From positions 124,001 through 188,000 of the forward strand of contig NZ_JAQMHX010000004.1 of NCBI RefSeq assembly GCF_028331445.1: DNA of 64,000 nucleotides. Direction: 5' to 3'. Positions within the stretch are counted from its first letter, which is position 1. Each line of letters begins with the position of its first letter. A model generated the notes under the pieces. That model saw nothing but the letters and a program-made list of their open reading frames with translations, ran no database searches and had not been told where the DNA came from. Shown in pieces: positions 28,226-36,934 of the stretch. The translations under genes were made by a program, and so were the position numbers. Origin of the DNA: Candidatus Phyllobacterium onerii. GTDB lineage: Bacteria; Pseudomonadota; Alphaproteobacteria; Rhizobiales; Rhizobiaceae.

Positions 28226-28340
28226 CCCGGTCAACCCCCGATAAAACAAATCAACGCGGCGCTTCACCGCGCAAGAGACAATAGCCTTATGCGTTTCAAT
28301 CTTCTATGGTTTGCCGCAACAGAGATGAGCAGGTAGTACG

Positions 28341-29117
28341 ATGAGCCAGCAACGCACCGGTGCCCATGGCGGCATGGAAACGTCCTTCGGGTTTCAGGAT
28401 GTCAGCGATGGGGAAAAGCAGACACGCGTCAATGACGTCTTCCATCGCGTCGCCAAACGCTATGACGTGATGAATGATTTGATGTCCGGTGGCCTGCACC
28501 GTGTCTGGAAGGATTCGATGATTGCCTGGCTCGCCCCCTCAAAAACGGCCGGCTGGAAAGTGCTTGATGTGGCTGGCGGCACCGGCGACGTTGCCTTTCG
28601 TATCGTTGAGGCGTCAAACCGCAATGCCCATGCGACAGTCCTCGATATCAATGGTTCGATGCTTGGCGTCGGCCGCGATCGCGCGGAAAAGCTGGGGCTT
28701 GCGGACAATACCGAGTTTGTAGAGGCCAATGCCGAAGAACTTCCCTTCGAGGATGCGCGTTTCGACGCTTATACGATCGCTTTCGGTATCCGCAACGTGC
28801 CGCACATCGACAGGGCGCTTGCAGAGGCTTTTCGCGTGCTTAAGCCCGGCGGACGCTTTCTCTGCCTCGAATTCTCCGAGGTCGAATTGCCGGTTCTCGA
28901 CAAGATTTATGACGCGTGGTCGTTCAATGCCATTCCAAAGATCGGCAAGGCCGTGACGGGCGATGCTGACAGCTATCAATATCTGGTGGAGTCTATTCGC
29001 AAGTTTCCGCGCCAGTCCGATTTTGCGGAGATGATCCGCAAGGCCGGGTTCGAACGGGTTAGCTGGCGCAATTTCACCGGTGGTATTGCCGCGCTGCATT
29101 CCGGCTGGAAGCTGTGA
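28341..29117 (+). CDS. ubiE: ubiquinone/menaquinone C-methyltransferase
   Basis: SAM-dependent C-methylation step of ubiquinone synthesis. 258 residues with the UbiE signatures [43 protein letters not shown] and the C-terminal [15 protein letters not shown]. Only seven bases separate it from ubiB, as is common in alphaproteobacteria. Confidence 0.96.
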   Translation: MSQQRTGAHGGMETSFGFQDVSDGEKQTRVNDVFHRVAKRYDVMNDLMSGGLHRVWKDSMIAWLAPSKTAGWKVLDVAGGTGDVAFRIVEASNRNAHATVLDINGSMLGVGRDRAEKLGLADNTEFVEANAEELPFEDARFDAYTIAFGIRNVPHIDRALAEAFRVLKPGGRFLCLEFSEVELPVLDKIYDAWSFNAIPKIGKAVTGDADSYQYLVESIRKFPRQSDFAEMIRKAGFERVSWRNFTGGIAALHSGWKL

Positions 29118-29124
29118 TCGCAGC

Positions 29125-30702
29125 ATGAGTAGTCCTGCAGCAATATTTCGCCTGATGCGGGCCGGATGGATCATGACGCGTGAAGGCGTCATATCCGCTT
29201 TGCCAGCCGAAGGTCTGAGTGGTCTCCCCGCCTTTGGGCACCGGGTGGCCGGCCTTTTGGCCCGCCGCCGCGCCATGACGGCACAGCGCTCCGAGCGCAT
29301 GTCGCGCGCCATCAACAAGCTTGGACCATCCTACGTCAAGCTCGGGCAGTTCCTCGCAACGCGGCCCGATGTGGTCGGGACCGAAGTGGCCGACGATCTG
29401 GCACTCCTGCAGGATCAGCTCGATTTTTTCCCTATGGACGCTTCGATCAAGGCTATCGAGGGTTCGCTCGGACGCTCCGTCTCCGACCTTTTTGTAAGTC
29501 TTGACGAACCAATTGCCGCCGCATCGATTGCGCAGGTGCACCCGGCCTTCGTTGCAAGCAATGGCGACATCAAGAAGGTTGCGGTCAAGGTCGTGCGCCC
29601 GGGTGTGCGCCAGCGTTTCAACAACGACCTCGAGAGCTTCTTTTTGGTGGCAAGATGGCAGGAGCGGTATGTACCTGCCACCCGCCGTCTGCGCCCGATT
29701 GAAGTTACGCGGACGCTGGCGCAGACGACCCGTATTGAGATGGATTTGCGCCTTGAGGCCGCCGCGCTCTCGGAGATCGGCGAGAACACCAAGGATGATC
29801 CGGGCTTTCGTGTTCCGACTGTCGATTGGGAGCGTACAGGACGCGATGTCCTGACCCTCGAGTGGATCGACGGCGTCAAAATGTCGGACATCGAGGGCCT
29901 GCGTGCCGCCGGGCACAACCTCATCAAGCTCGCGGAAACTCTGATTCAGTCATTCCTGCGCCATACATTGCGCGATGGCTTCTTCCACGCAGACATGCAT
30001 CCCGGCAATCTGTTCGTCGACGACGAGGGCCATATTGTTGCGGTGGATTTCGGCATCACCGGCCGGCTTGGCAAGAAGGAGCGCCGTTTCCTCGCCGAAA
30101 TCCTCTATGGCTTCATAACGCGCGATTATGTCCGCGTTGCAGAAGTGCATTTCGAGGCGGGTTATGTGCCGCACCGGCACGATGTCGCGAGCTTTGCGCA
30201 GGCCATTCGCGCTATCGGCGAACCGATCCATGGCCAACCGGCCGAAACCATCTCCATGGCAAAGCTGCTCACACTGCTTTTCGAGGTCACGGAACTCTTC
30301 GACATGGAAACGCGGCCTGAACTTGTCATGCTGCAGAAGACCATGGTCGTGGTCGAAGGGGTATCGCGCACGCTGGATCCGCATTTCAACATGTGGAAGG
30401 CTTCGGAACCGGTGGTCGGGAGCTGGATTCGCCGCAATCTCGGGCCGCAAGGCATTCTCGTCGATGCGCGTGAAGGAGCTCAGGCAGTCCTGCATCTGGC
30501 CCGCCAGGTGCCCGAATTGGTCGGGCGCGCTGACAGGCTGTCGAAGGAACTCGACAGGATGGCCGAACATGGTTTGCGGTTTGATGATCAGACGGCACAA
30601 GCTATTGGCAAGGCAGAGGCTCGACATACGCGCTCGGGGCGTATCGCGCTCTGGGTGATTGCAATTTGTCTTGTCATCATCACGTACGAGCTTCTCAGGT
30701 AG
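29125..30702 (+). CDS. ubiB: ubiquinone biosynthesis atypical kinase
   Basis: ABC1/UbiB-family protein needed for ubiquinone synthesis, 525 residues. Visible are the KxGQ motif LGPSYVKLGQFLATRPD, AAASIAQVHPA, the lysine strand VAVKVVRPGVR and DMHPGNLFVDDEGHIVAVDFG. One C-terminal membrane helix (IALWVIAICLVIITYELL). ATG 29125 chosen; the frame is open to 29080 but overlaps ubiE. Confidence 0.95.
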   Translation: MSSPAAIFRLMRAGWIMTREGVISALPAEGLSGLPAFGHRVAGLLARRRAMTAQRSERMSRAINKLGPSYVKLGQFLATRPDVVGTEVADDLALLQDQLDFFPMDASIKAIEGSLGRSVSDLFVSLDEPIAAASIAQVHPAFVASNGDIKKVAVKVVRPGVRQRFNNDLESFFLVARWQERYVPATRRLRPIEVTRTLAQTTRIEMDLRLEAAALSEIGENTKDDPGFRVPTVDWERTGRDVLTLEWIDGVKMSDIEGLRAAGHNLIKLAETLIQSFLRHTLRDGFFHADMHPGNLFVDDEGHIVAVDFGITGRLGKKERRFLAEILYGFITRDYVRVAEVHFEAGYVPHRHDVASFAQAIRAIGEPIHGQPAETISMAKLLTLLFEVTELFDMETRPELVMLQKTMVVVEGVSRTLDPHFNMWKASEPVVGSWIRRNLGPQGILVDAREGAQAVLHLARQVPELVGRADRLSKELDRMAEHGLRFDDQTAQAIGKAEARHTRSGRIALWVIAICLVIITYELLR

Positions 30703-30718
30703 GCATATATCGGCTAAT

Positions 30719-30736
30719 ATGATTGCAATGATTGCA
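30719..30736. promoter_or_regulatory. tandem 9-mers forming a TGCAAT-G-ATTGCA dyad upstream of coaBC
   Basis: ATGATTGCA occurs twice in tandem (30719-30727, 30728-30736), and the junction makes a perfect dyad TGCAATgATTGCA at 30724-30736. It lies 35 bases before the start of a coaBC gene that encodes an N-terminal ribbon-helix-helix domain. It is therefore a candidate operator for that domain (inference). Confidence 0.45.
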
Positions 30737-30770
30737 TTTTAGCGATCTTTATCCAAATGGGCGCAATCAA

Positions 30771-32237
30771 ATGGCCAGTATCACCATCCGCAATCTCGAC
30801 GGTGCCATCAAAGAAAAGCTGCGTCTGCGTGCCGCGGCGCATGGCCGCTCGATGGAAGAAGAAGTGCGGCTTGTCCTTGGGGAACTGGGCGACCCTTTAC
30901 CCTCCCCCTCGTGGGGAGGGACGGAGCGAAGCGACGGGGAGGGGTCTTTCTTAACGTTGCATAAGGACCCCTCCCTGCTGCTGCGCAGCCTCCCTCCCCA
31001 CGAGGGGGAGGGTAAAGGGAGCGCACTATCCGGCCGCCGCATCCTGCTGATCATCGGTGCGGGAATCGCAGCCTATAAATGCCTCGATCTTATCCGGCGT
31101 CTGCGCGAGCGCGGTGCACAGGTGCGTCCGGTACTGACCAAGGCGGCAGAAGAATTCGTGACACCATTGGCAGTGGGTGCGCTCGCAGCTGACAAGGTTT
31201 TCACGGAACTCTTCTCGCGCGAAGACGAGCATGATGTCGGCCATATCCGCCTGTCCCGTGAGGCCGATCTGATCGTCGTCGCGCCGGCAACAGCTGACCT
31301 GATGGCAAAGATGGCGACTGGCCTTGCTAATGATTTGGCCTCGGCAATCCTCCTGGCGACCGATAAACGCGTGCTGATAGCGCCGGCGATGAACCCGAGA
31401 ATGTGGGGCCACCCGGCAACGAAGCGCAATCGCGCGATGCTTGAAAAGGACGGCATTCGTTTTGTCGGCCCCAACAAGGGCGAAATGGCGGAGAGTGGTG
31501 AGAGCGGCGATGGCCGCATGGCGGAACCGCTTGAGATTGTCGGTGCTATTGAAAAGCTGCTGGATCGCAGTCCGAAACCACTGACGGGTAAAACCATTGT
31601 CATGACCTCGGGGCCGACCCACGAGCCCATCGATCCGGTTCGCTATATAGCCAATCGCTCATCCGGAAAGCAGGGGCACGCCATTGCCGCGGCCCTTGCC
31701 AGGCTCGGCGCAACCGTACGGCTGGTCTCTGGACCCGTCACGATCCCGGATCCGGAAGATGTTGCGGTGATCCACGTCTCAACGGCACGTGAAATGCGCG
31801 ATGCCGTGGAGCAGCTATTGCCTGCCGATGCCGCCATCATGGTCGCTGCCGTTGCTGATTGGCGCACCGCGAACGAAGCGGGCGAGAAGATCAAGAAGAA
31901 GCCGGGTGAAAAAGCTCCAGTACTGCAGATGATCGAAAATCCGGACATTCTCGCCGGGGTGGGACACAGCAAATCGCGTCCGCGTCTGGTCATCGGCTTC
32001 GCTGCCGAAACACAGGACCTGCTTGCCAACGCTCAGCGGAAGCTCGACAAGAAGGGGGCGGATTGGATCGTTGCCAATGATGTCAGCCACGCGACCGGCG
32101 TCATGGGCGGCGACCGAAACGCCGTGCGGATCGTCACCCGTTCAGGCGTCGAGGAATGGCCGGATATGAGCAAGGAAAAGGTCGCGGAGCGCCTGGCGGC
32201 TAAAATAGCAGCTGCATTGCAGACGGTGGAAGTTTAA
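30771..32237 (+). CDS. coaBC: CoaBC (PPC decarboxylase / PPC synthetase) with N-terminal ribbon-helix-helix domain
   Basis: Bifunctional coenzyme A enzyme: joins 4'-phosphopantothenate to cysteine, then decarboxylates. The flavoprotein half starts near residue 87 (LSGRRILLIIGAGIAAYK), with the active-site His in VGHIRLSREADL and PAMNPRMW; the synthetase half starts near 270 (GKTIVMTSGPTHEPIDPVRYIANRSSG). Oddly, residues 1-39 (MASITIRNLDGAIKEKLRLR, then AAAHGRSMEEEVRLVL) are a FitA/VapB-like antitoxin DNA-binding fold. Residues 41-83 are the translation of a palindromic repeat. ATG 30771 is chosen because the RHH domain begins there. Total 488 residues against about 400 for plain CoaBC. Confidence 0.9.
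   Translation: MASITIRNLDGAIKEKLRLRAAAHGRSMEEEVRLVLGELGDPLPSPSWGGTERSDGEGSFLTLHKDPSLLLRSLPPHEGEGKGSALSGRRILLIIGAGIAAYKCLDLIRRLRERGAQVRPVLTKAAEEFVTPLAVGALAADKVFTELFSREDEHDVGHIRLSREADLIVVAPATADLMAKMATGLANDLASAILLATDKRVLIAPAMNPRMWGHPATKRNRAMLEKDGIRFVGPNKGEMAESGESGDGRMAEPLEIVGAIEKLLDRSPKPLTGKTIVMTSGPTHEPIDPVRYIANRSSGKQGHAIAAALARLGATVRLVSGPVTIPDPEDVAVIHVSTAREMRDAVEQLLPADAAIMVAAVADWRTANEAGEKIKKKPGEKAPVLQMIENPDILAGVGHSKSRPRLVIGFAAETQDLLANAQRKLDKKGADWIVANDVSHATGVMGGDRNAVRIVTRSGVEEWPDMSKEKVAERLAAKIAAALQTVEV
30893..31019. repeat. 127-base palindromic element inserted in the coaBC reading frame
   Basis: A perfect 28-base inverted repeat (30893-30920 and 30992-31019, outer end CCCTTTACCCTCCCCCTCGT) encloses 71 bases. 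The whole element is read through as 42 codons between the RHH domain and the CoaC domain. The inner part also has partial complementarity (GGGGAGGGGTC against GACCCCTCCC). The form resembles mobile palindromic elements of intergenic regions, but this one is translated. Confidence 0.85.
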
Positions 32238-32239
32238 GT

Positions 32240-32785
32240 ATGGATCAGGAGACCAGAATCGTGATTCCAGCACTTGAAACCGAACGCCTCGTCTTGCGCC
32301 CTCACAGGCGCGATGATTTTGAGGCACTCCATGCAATGTGGGCGCATCCTTCGGTGTATAAATACATCTCGGGCAAGCCCTCCACGCGGGAGCAATCCTG
32401 GGCGAGACTCCTGCGTTATGCCGGCATGTGGCAGCTTATTGGCTACGGTTTCTGGGCGATGCAAGAGAAGGCCAGCGGACGTTTCGTCGGGGAGCTTGGC
32501 TTTGGCGATTTCGAACGCGATATGGAACCGCGCATTGGCGATACGCCGGAGATGGGCTGGGTTCTCGCGCCGGAAATCCACGGCAAAGGCTTCGGAAGTG
32601 AAGCTCTCGCCAAGGTGGTCGCCTGGGGCGATGCTTTCTTCAAGCACGATCGGGCGGTCTGTATTATATCTCCGGAAAACGCCGCATCGCAGCGGATCGC
32701 TGAAAAGAATGGTTTCCGCAAGATTGCCGAAACGACCTATACGGGGGAGCCGGTCTGGATGTTCGAGAGGCGATTTCGACCGTAG
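32240..32785 (+). CDS. GNAT-family N-acetyltransferase (RimJ/RimL type)
   Basis: Predicted acetyl-CoA-dependent acetyltransferase, 181 residues. LETERLVLRPHRRDDFEAL at the start and GWVLAPEIHGKGFGSEALAKVV (acetyl-CoA loop) with SPENAASQRIAEKNGF are typical of the RimJ/RimL branch. Two bases after coaBC, so probably co-transcribed. Substrate unknown. An 11-base inverted repeat (32789-32799 and 32826-32836, GAGCAAATTCC) follows it. Confidence 0.85.
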   Translation: MDQETRIVIPALETERLVLRPHRRDDFEALHAMWAHPSVYKYISGKPSTREQSWARLLRYAGMWQLIGYGFWAMQEKASGRFVGELGFGDFERDMEPRIGDTPEMGWVLAPEIHGKGFGSEALAKVVAWGDAFFKHDRAVCIISPENAASQRIAEKNGFRKIAETTYTGEPVWMFERRFRP

Positions 32786-32891
32786 TTAGAGCAAATTCCC
32801 TCCGGCAGAACGATTCAATATGGTCGGAATTTGCTCGAAGGCCGGCGGACGATGCCGGCCAACAATATTATGTAGGCGATATCTTACGCAA

Positions 32892-33437
32892 TCAGCCTGC
32901 GATGATCTGCTTGTATTCCTTCTCAAGCCTGGTGAACTTGTCCCAGAATCCGCTGGTCTGTTCACCGCTGAGATGATCGATGAGGACACCCAGATGTGTG
33001 TGCCAGCCGCTGGCAACGCTCACCATGGAGTCGTTGCTGCCAAGTCGTGTGTGTGTGACTCTGAGCAATGTATCCGATCCCGAGGCCGTAAGTTCGAATG
33101 TTACTTCGGAAGGTTCTCCTGTGGATTCCGGCCAGGTAAAGCTGAGGAATGAAGGCGGCTCATAACGAGTGACCTTGCCTTTGTTCGTGTGCCCCTCATA
33201 TTTCTGGTAGTCGGCCGGGGTGGGCTCGTCCGACAACTGCGAGTGGTAAAAGGTCAGTTCGACATCGCCGCCGACATGATTGGCCATGGGCCCCTCGGCC
33301 AGCCATTTCTTACGCTTGTCCGATTCAGTGAGATAGGCCCAGACCCGTTCGACCGGGCCGGGAAGGATGCGTTCGATGCGAATCGTACGAGGTGCTGTCA
33401 CAACACCGAGACGATCATTTCCGACATGCTCGTTCAT
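32892..33437 (-). CDS. SRPBCC/AHSA1-domain protein
   Basis: START-like fold of the activator-of-Hsp90 (AHSA1) type, 181 residues. RIERILPGPVERVWAYLTESDKRKKWLAEG is the standard opening and GWHTHLGVLIDHLSGE the usual end. The ATG overlaps the stop of the ArsR-type regulator by four bases; such ArsR-AHSA1 pairs are common and probably bind an unknown small ligand. Confidence 0.85.
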   Translation of the reverse strand: MNEHVGNDRLGVVTAPRTIRIERILPGPVERVWAYLTESDKRKKWLAEGPMANHVGGDVELTFYHSQLSDEPTPADYQKYEGHTNKGKVTRYEPPSFLSFTWPESTGEPSEVTFELTASGSDTLLRVTHTRLGSNDSMVSVASGWHTHLGVLIDHLSGEQTSGFWDKFTRLEKEYKQIIAG

Positions 33438-33838
33438 TTCTTGCTCCTTGACGTATTATCAGATTTGGCAGGGCTCGACGGCGACTGTTCGCTTGATCGA
33501 GCCAACGCGCGATCTTCCTCGCGCAGGATTTCCTCGAGATCGTCGAGACGCGTTGTCCAGAACCGCTCATAGGTACGTAGCCATTCTTGCGCCTCCGCAA
33601 GGCGAGCCGCCTCAAGCTGGCAATAATGTGTGCGGCCTTGGACATGGCGGCGCACCAATCCGGCTCCTTCCAGCACCTTGATATGTTTCGACGCACCAGC
33701 CAGCGACATGTTGAAAGGTGTCGCGAGCTCGCTGACGGTGCGTTCGCCCTCGGTCAGCCGATGCAGAATGGCTCTCCGTGTTGGATCGGAGAGAGCATGG
33801 AAAACGGCGTCGAGGTGAGGTGTCTGAAATTCAACCAT
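33434..33838 (-). CDS. ArsR-family transcriptional regulator
   Basis: Winged-helix repressor-type protein of 134 residues (from ATG 33838). MVEFQTPHLDAVFHALSDPTRRAILHRLTEGERTV opens the wing-helix domain; the recognition helix is in MSLAGASKHIKVLEGAGL. No metal-binding Cys pair, so not an arsenic sensor. The ATG at 33838 lies within a palindrome; ATG 33853 or 33865 would add 5 or 9 residues and none has a good ribosome binding site. Two AACCAnnTGGTT dyads overlap and precede the start, suggesting autorepression with the AHSA1 gene. Confidence 0.85.
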   Translation of the reverse strand: MVEFQTPHLDAVFHALSDPTRRAILHRLTEGERTVSELATPFNMSLAGASKHIKVLEGAGLVRRHVQGRTHYCQLEAARLAEAQEWLRTYERFWTTRLDDLEEILREEDRALARSSEQSPSSPAKSDNTSRSKK

Positions 33839-33884
33839 ATGGTTTAATATCATTGCAATATTCAATAGTCAACCATTTGGTTGA
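33833..33884. promoter_or_regulatory. twin palindromic operators of the ArsR-AHSA1 operon
   Basis: AACCATATGGTT (33833-33844, perfect) spans the proposed start codon, and TCAACCATTTGGTTGA (33869-33884, arms of seven) lies 38 bases away centre to centre. Same core, AACCA-nn-TGGTT. Best read as autoregulatory sites. Confidence 0.65.
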
Positions 33885-33935
33885 ATATATTTTCAAGCAA
33901 GTGTTTTGGACATGTGAAAACGGAGCGAATTTGCT

Positions 33936-34940
33936 CTAGAGAACCAGAAACCCTTGGCCCAAGGGATCGTCGTCCTCGACGATAAACTCAGCCTTGCCGC
34001 TATAATAAGCGTGGCCGGAAACGCGGGCGGTAATGGCGTCGAATTCGCCCGCCTTGGTCGTTGAGGCAACGAAGCCCGCAAAGCGTGAGCCTACAATGCT
34101 TTCGAATATCCGCGCATTCCCTTCGCGAATTTGTCCTTTGGAGAACATCGCAGCGAGCCGCGCAGTCACGCCCGAACCCGTCGGGGAGCGGTCAAGCTGC
34201 GCGTCGGCAAAGATGCAGACATTCTTCGTCGGGCCTTCATTCCAGTCGTCCGCCCCATCTGTCAGGATCGATCCGTAGAGGAACGCCAGATCCTTATGGT
34301 CTGGATGGTCGAGCGACACCGCCTCCTTTACGGCCTCGGTCAGGACAGTTGCAGCGTCAATGAAATTCCTCGCCGGATCACGGCCGAATTCGAGTCCAAA
34401 CTGATGACAGTCCGCCAAGGCATAGAAGGCCCCGCCATAGGCCACATCGAAATTGATTTTGCCGAATCCCGGCAGCTCGATCGTCTGGTCGCCAGCATAA
34501 AGAAAGGCAGGCACGCTCTCGAATGAGACACCGCCGGATTTGCCATCGCGTATTTCGACCGATGCCACGACCATGCCGCAAGGGCATTCGATGTGGACTG
34601 TCGTCACGGGCTCCACCTTCGCCACAATCCCGTAATCGACAGCGTAGCGGCCGAGCGCCATGATGGCGTGGCCGCACATGGTGGAGTAGCCTTCATTGTG
34701 CATGAACAGCACTGCAAGGTCGGCACCGGGCAGGTTTGGCTCGACCAGAACTGCGCCATACATATCAAAATGGCCGCGTGGCTCGAATATCAGTATCTTG
34801 CGGAGGTGATCCAGCCTGTCACGCACATAGGCGCGCTTTTCGAGGATAGTGCCCTTTGGCAGTTTGGGATAGCCGCCGGTAACAATACGCAAGGGTTCAC
34901 CGCCGGTGTGCATGTCGATAGCAGTCAAAGGCTCGGCCAT
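33936..34940 (-). CDS. trans-3-hydroxy-L-proline dehydratase (proline racemase family)
   Basis: Proline racemase fold, 334 residues. The first catalytic Cys is present (Cys89 in STMCGHA). The second, which is Cys in racemases and 4-hydroxyproline epimerases, is Thr254 here (DRSPTGSG). In the family a Cys/Thr pair marks trans-3-hydroxy-L-proline dehydratase, which yields 1-pyrroline-2-carboxylate. Its ATG overlaps the HAD gene stop by one base; last gene of a three-gene operon. No pyrroline reductase is nearby. Confidence 0.82.
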   Translation of the reverse strand: MAEPLTAIDMHTGGEPLRIVTGGYPKLPKGTILEKRAYVRDRLDHLRKILIFEPRGHFDMYGAVLVEPNLPGADLAVLFMHNEGYSTMCGHAIMALGRYAVDYGIVAKVEPVTTVHIECPCGMVVASVEIRDGKSGGVSFESVPAFLYAGDQTIELPGFGKINFDVAYGGAFYALADCHQFGLEFGRDPARNFIDAATVLTEAVKEAVSLDHPDHKDLAFLYGSILTDGADDWNEGPTKNVCIFADAQLDRSPTGSGVTARLAAMFSKGQIREGNARIFESIVGSRFAGFVASTTKAGEFDAITARVSGHAYYSGKAEFIVEDDDPLGQGFLVL

Positions 34941-35596
34941 CAGGCGACTCCCAGCAGCGCGGGTAATTGGCGCATATCATCGAAGAGAATGCCACCGGCA
35001 GCAGCCAGACCCTCGTGGTCTGCATGAGCATCGCCGCAGTAGGAAAACACGCGCATGCCGGCGGCTGTGCCCGCCTTCGTTCCGGCAACGCTGTCCTCGA
35101 TGACGACAGACCGGGATGGCTCGTAACCCATTTCCTTGGCCGCATGCAGGAACAGGTCTGGGAACGGCTTGCCGCGGGCCACCATCGAGGCGCTGTAGAG
35201 CACATCCTGAAAATGCTCGATCAGACCGGTCTTGCCCAGTGTGATGTGCATCTTCTCGACATTGGCCGATGAAGCAACGCAGTAGGGAAGTTCGGCCTTC
35301 TTGACCGCGGCGATGACCTCTTCAATATGCGGGATGGCCTCGACGCCGTTTTCGAAGATGACCGGTATCGCCTGATACCAGCGGTCGACGAAATCGTCGC
35401 CGAGCGAATAACCTTCGGCCTCGATCTTTTCTTTCACTGCACGCATGGGCATGCCGCAGAAATCTTTGCGTACAGCCTCGAAAGTGGTTGCGTAGCCGGA
35501 AGCGTCGAGCATTTTGACGAGATGTTGATTGCCGAGTGTCTCCGTATCGACCAGAACTCCGTCACAGTCGAAAATCACCAGCTCGGGTTTTGTCAT
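34940..35596 (-). CDS. HAD-superfamily phosphatase (beta-phosphoglucomutase-like subfamily)
   Basis: Predicted small-molecule phosphatase or phosphomutase, 218 residues. Nucleophile motif VIFDCDGVLVDTE with Asp10 and Asp12, ASSANVEKM (motif II), ARGKPFPDLFL (motif III Lys) and VVIEDSVAGTKAG (motif IV). ATG 35596 chosen; the frame is open upstream but overlaps the preceding gene. Middle gene of the operon with the PEP mutase-like and hydroxyproline genes. Substrate unknown. Confidence 0.85.
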   Translation of the reverse strand: MTKPELVIFDCDGVLVDTETLGNQHLVKMLDASGYATTFEAVRKDFCGMPMRAVKEKIEAEGYSLGDDFVDRWYQAIPVIFENGVEAIPHIEEVIAAVKKAELPYCVASSANVEKMHITLGKTGLIEHFQDVLYSASMVARGKPFPDLFLHAAKEMGYEPSRSVVIEDSVAGTKAGTAAGMRVFSYCGDAHADHEGLAAAGGILFDDMRQLPALLGVA

Positions 35597-35600
35597 TATT

Positions 35601-36419
35601 TCAGATGTCCTTGTCTGCGCCCTGCGAAAAGAGTTGCTGCAATTCGCCGAAGGGCATCGCCTGTTGACTGAATTCAAAAGTCCCTTTGTCCAATAGCTCG
35701 CGGGCTGCATCCCGGACCGCCGCAAAGGCGAAGGTCGTCAGGTATGGACCTAGCGATATTCGCTTGACGCCCGCCTCCGCAAGCTGCGCAACCGTGAAGG
35801 TGGGGCCGGCCATCACGTTGACCGGCTTGGAAACCGAAGAGCAGACTTGCCGGACAAGATTGATATCGCGGATACCCGGCGCATAGAGAACGTCGGCACC
35901 AGCTGCTTCGAATGCTTGCAGCCGCTTGATCGTGTCCTCGATATCGGGTCTGCCATGCAGAAAGTTTTCAGCGCGGGCGGTAAAGACAAAATCTCCCTTC
36001 AACGCCTTGGCCGCTTCGCTCGCTGCAGCGACACGCTCGACTGCAAGCGAGAAATCATAGATGGGTTTATGGTCGTCCCCGGAATAGTCTTCGATCGAAC
36101 AGCCGGCGAGCCCTGCGGCTTGGGCCGCGAAAATCGTTTCGCCCGCGCTGTCTGGACTGTCACCCTTGCCCTTCTCGAGATCGGCATTCATCGGAAGGCC
36201 CGTGGCAGAAATGAGATCCTTGCAATGCTGGATCATCATGTCAAACGGCACACCGCCATCCGGAAGACCGCGTGAAAACGCAAAACCTGCGCTGCTTGTC
36301 GCAAGTGCCTTGAACCCGAGCGATGCCAGGAGCATCGTTGTGCCGGGATCCCATGGGTTGGGCATGAGAAAAGTCCCGGGGGCTTCATGCAGCTGACGAA
36401 AAACCCTGCCCTTGTCCAT
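35601..36419 (-). CDS. isocitrate lyase / phosphoenolpyruvate mutase family protein
   Basis: TIM-barrel C-C or P-C lyase of 272 residues. PNPWDPGTTMLLASLGFKALATSSAGFAFSRG, MNADLEKG (metal site), GCSIEDYSGD and FTARAENFLHG are typical of the uncharacterised oxaloacetate-decarboxylase-like branch. First gene of the minus-strand operon, four bases before the HAD gene. Its relation to hydroxyproline use is unproven. Confidence 0.82.
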   Translation of the reverse strand: MDKGRVFRQLHEAPGTFLMPNPWDPGTTMLLASLGFKALATSSAGFAFSRGLPDGGVPFDMMIQHCKDLISATGLPMNADLEKGKGDSPDSAGETIFAAQAAGLAGCSIEDYSGDDHKPIYDFSLAVERVAAASEAAKALKGDFVFTARAENFLHGRPDIEDTIKRLQAFEAAGADVLYAPGIRDINLVRQVCSSVSKPVNVMAGPTFTVAQLAEAGVKRISLGPYLTTFAFAAVRDAARELLDKGTFEFSQQAMPFGELQQLFSQGADKDI

Positions 36420-36448
36420 GACGACCTCCAGTGCGGACGTCCTTTATG

Positions 36449-36934
36449 CTAGGACGTACCTGTTGAACCGAACCCTCCGGCGCCTCGAACTGTCTCGCTG
36501 GCATGCTGCCGTTCTTCGACATCAAGCTGTACGACCGGAGCGAGGATGACCTGTGCAATACGCATGCCGCGTGTCACATAGAAATCGTCATCGCCGAGAT
36601 TGATCAACAATACTTTTACCTCACCACGATAGTCGGAATCAATCGTTCCGGGGGTGTTGAGACAGGTAATTCCGTTTTTCAGTGCGAGGCCCGAACGCGG
36701 CCGGATCTGCGCCTCGAAACCTTGTGGTATTTCAAAGATCAAGCCGCTGGGCACGAGTGCTCTCCGGCCGGGCAAAAGCAGCAATGGCCGATCTTCCGGC
36801 ACGGCGGCTCGAAGGTCCATGCCGGCCGAGCCTGACGTTTCATAGGAGGGTAATTCGATATCCAGCCCATGCGGCAACCGGATGATACCGAGAGCGGGAT
36901 TCTTGTGACGAACGGAATCGGATATTTTGGACAT
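36449..36934 (-). CDS. dut: deoxyuridine 5'-triphosphate nucleotidohydrolase
   Basis: Hydrolyses dUTP to dUMP. All five trimeric dUTPase motifs are visible in 161 residues: [37 protein letters not shown] and [10 protein letters not shown]. In many rhizobia dut follows coaBC; here it is 4 kb away on the other strand. Confidence 0.96.
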   Translation of the reverse strand: MSKISDSVRHKNPALGIIRLPHGLDIELPSYETSGSAGMDLRAAVPEDRPLLLLPGRRALVPSGLIFEIPQGFEAQIRPRSGLALKNGITCLNTPGTIDSDYRGEVKVLLINLGDDDFYVTRGMRIAQVILAPVVQLDVEERQHASETVRGAGGFGSTGTS

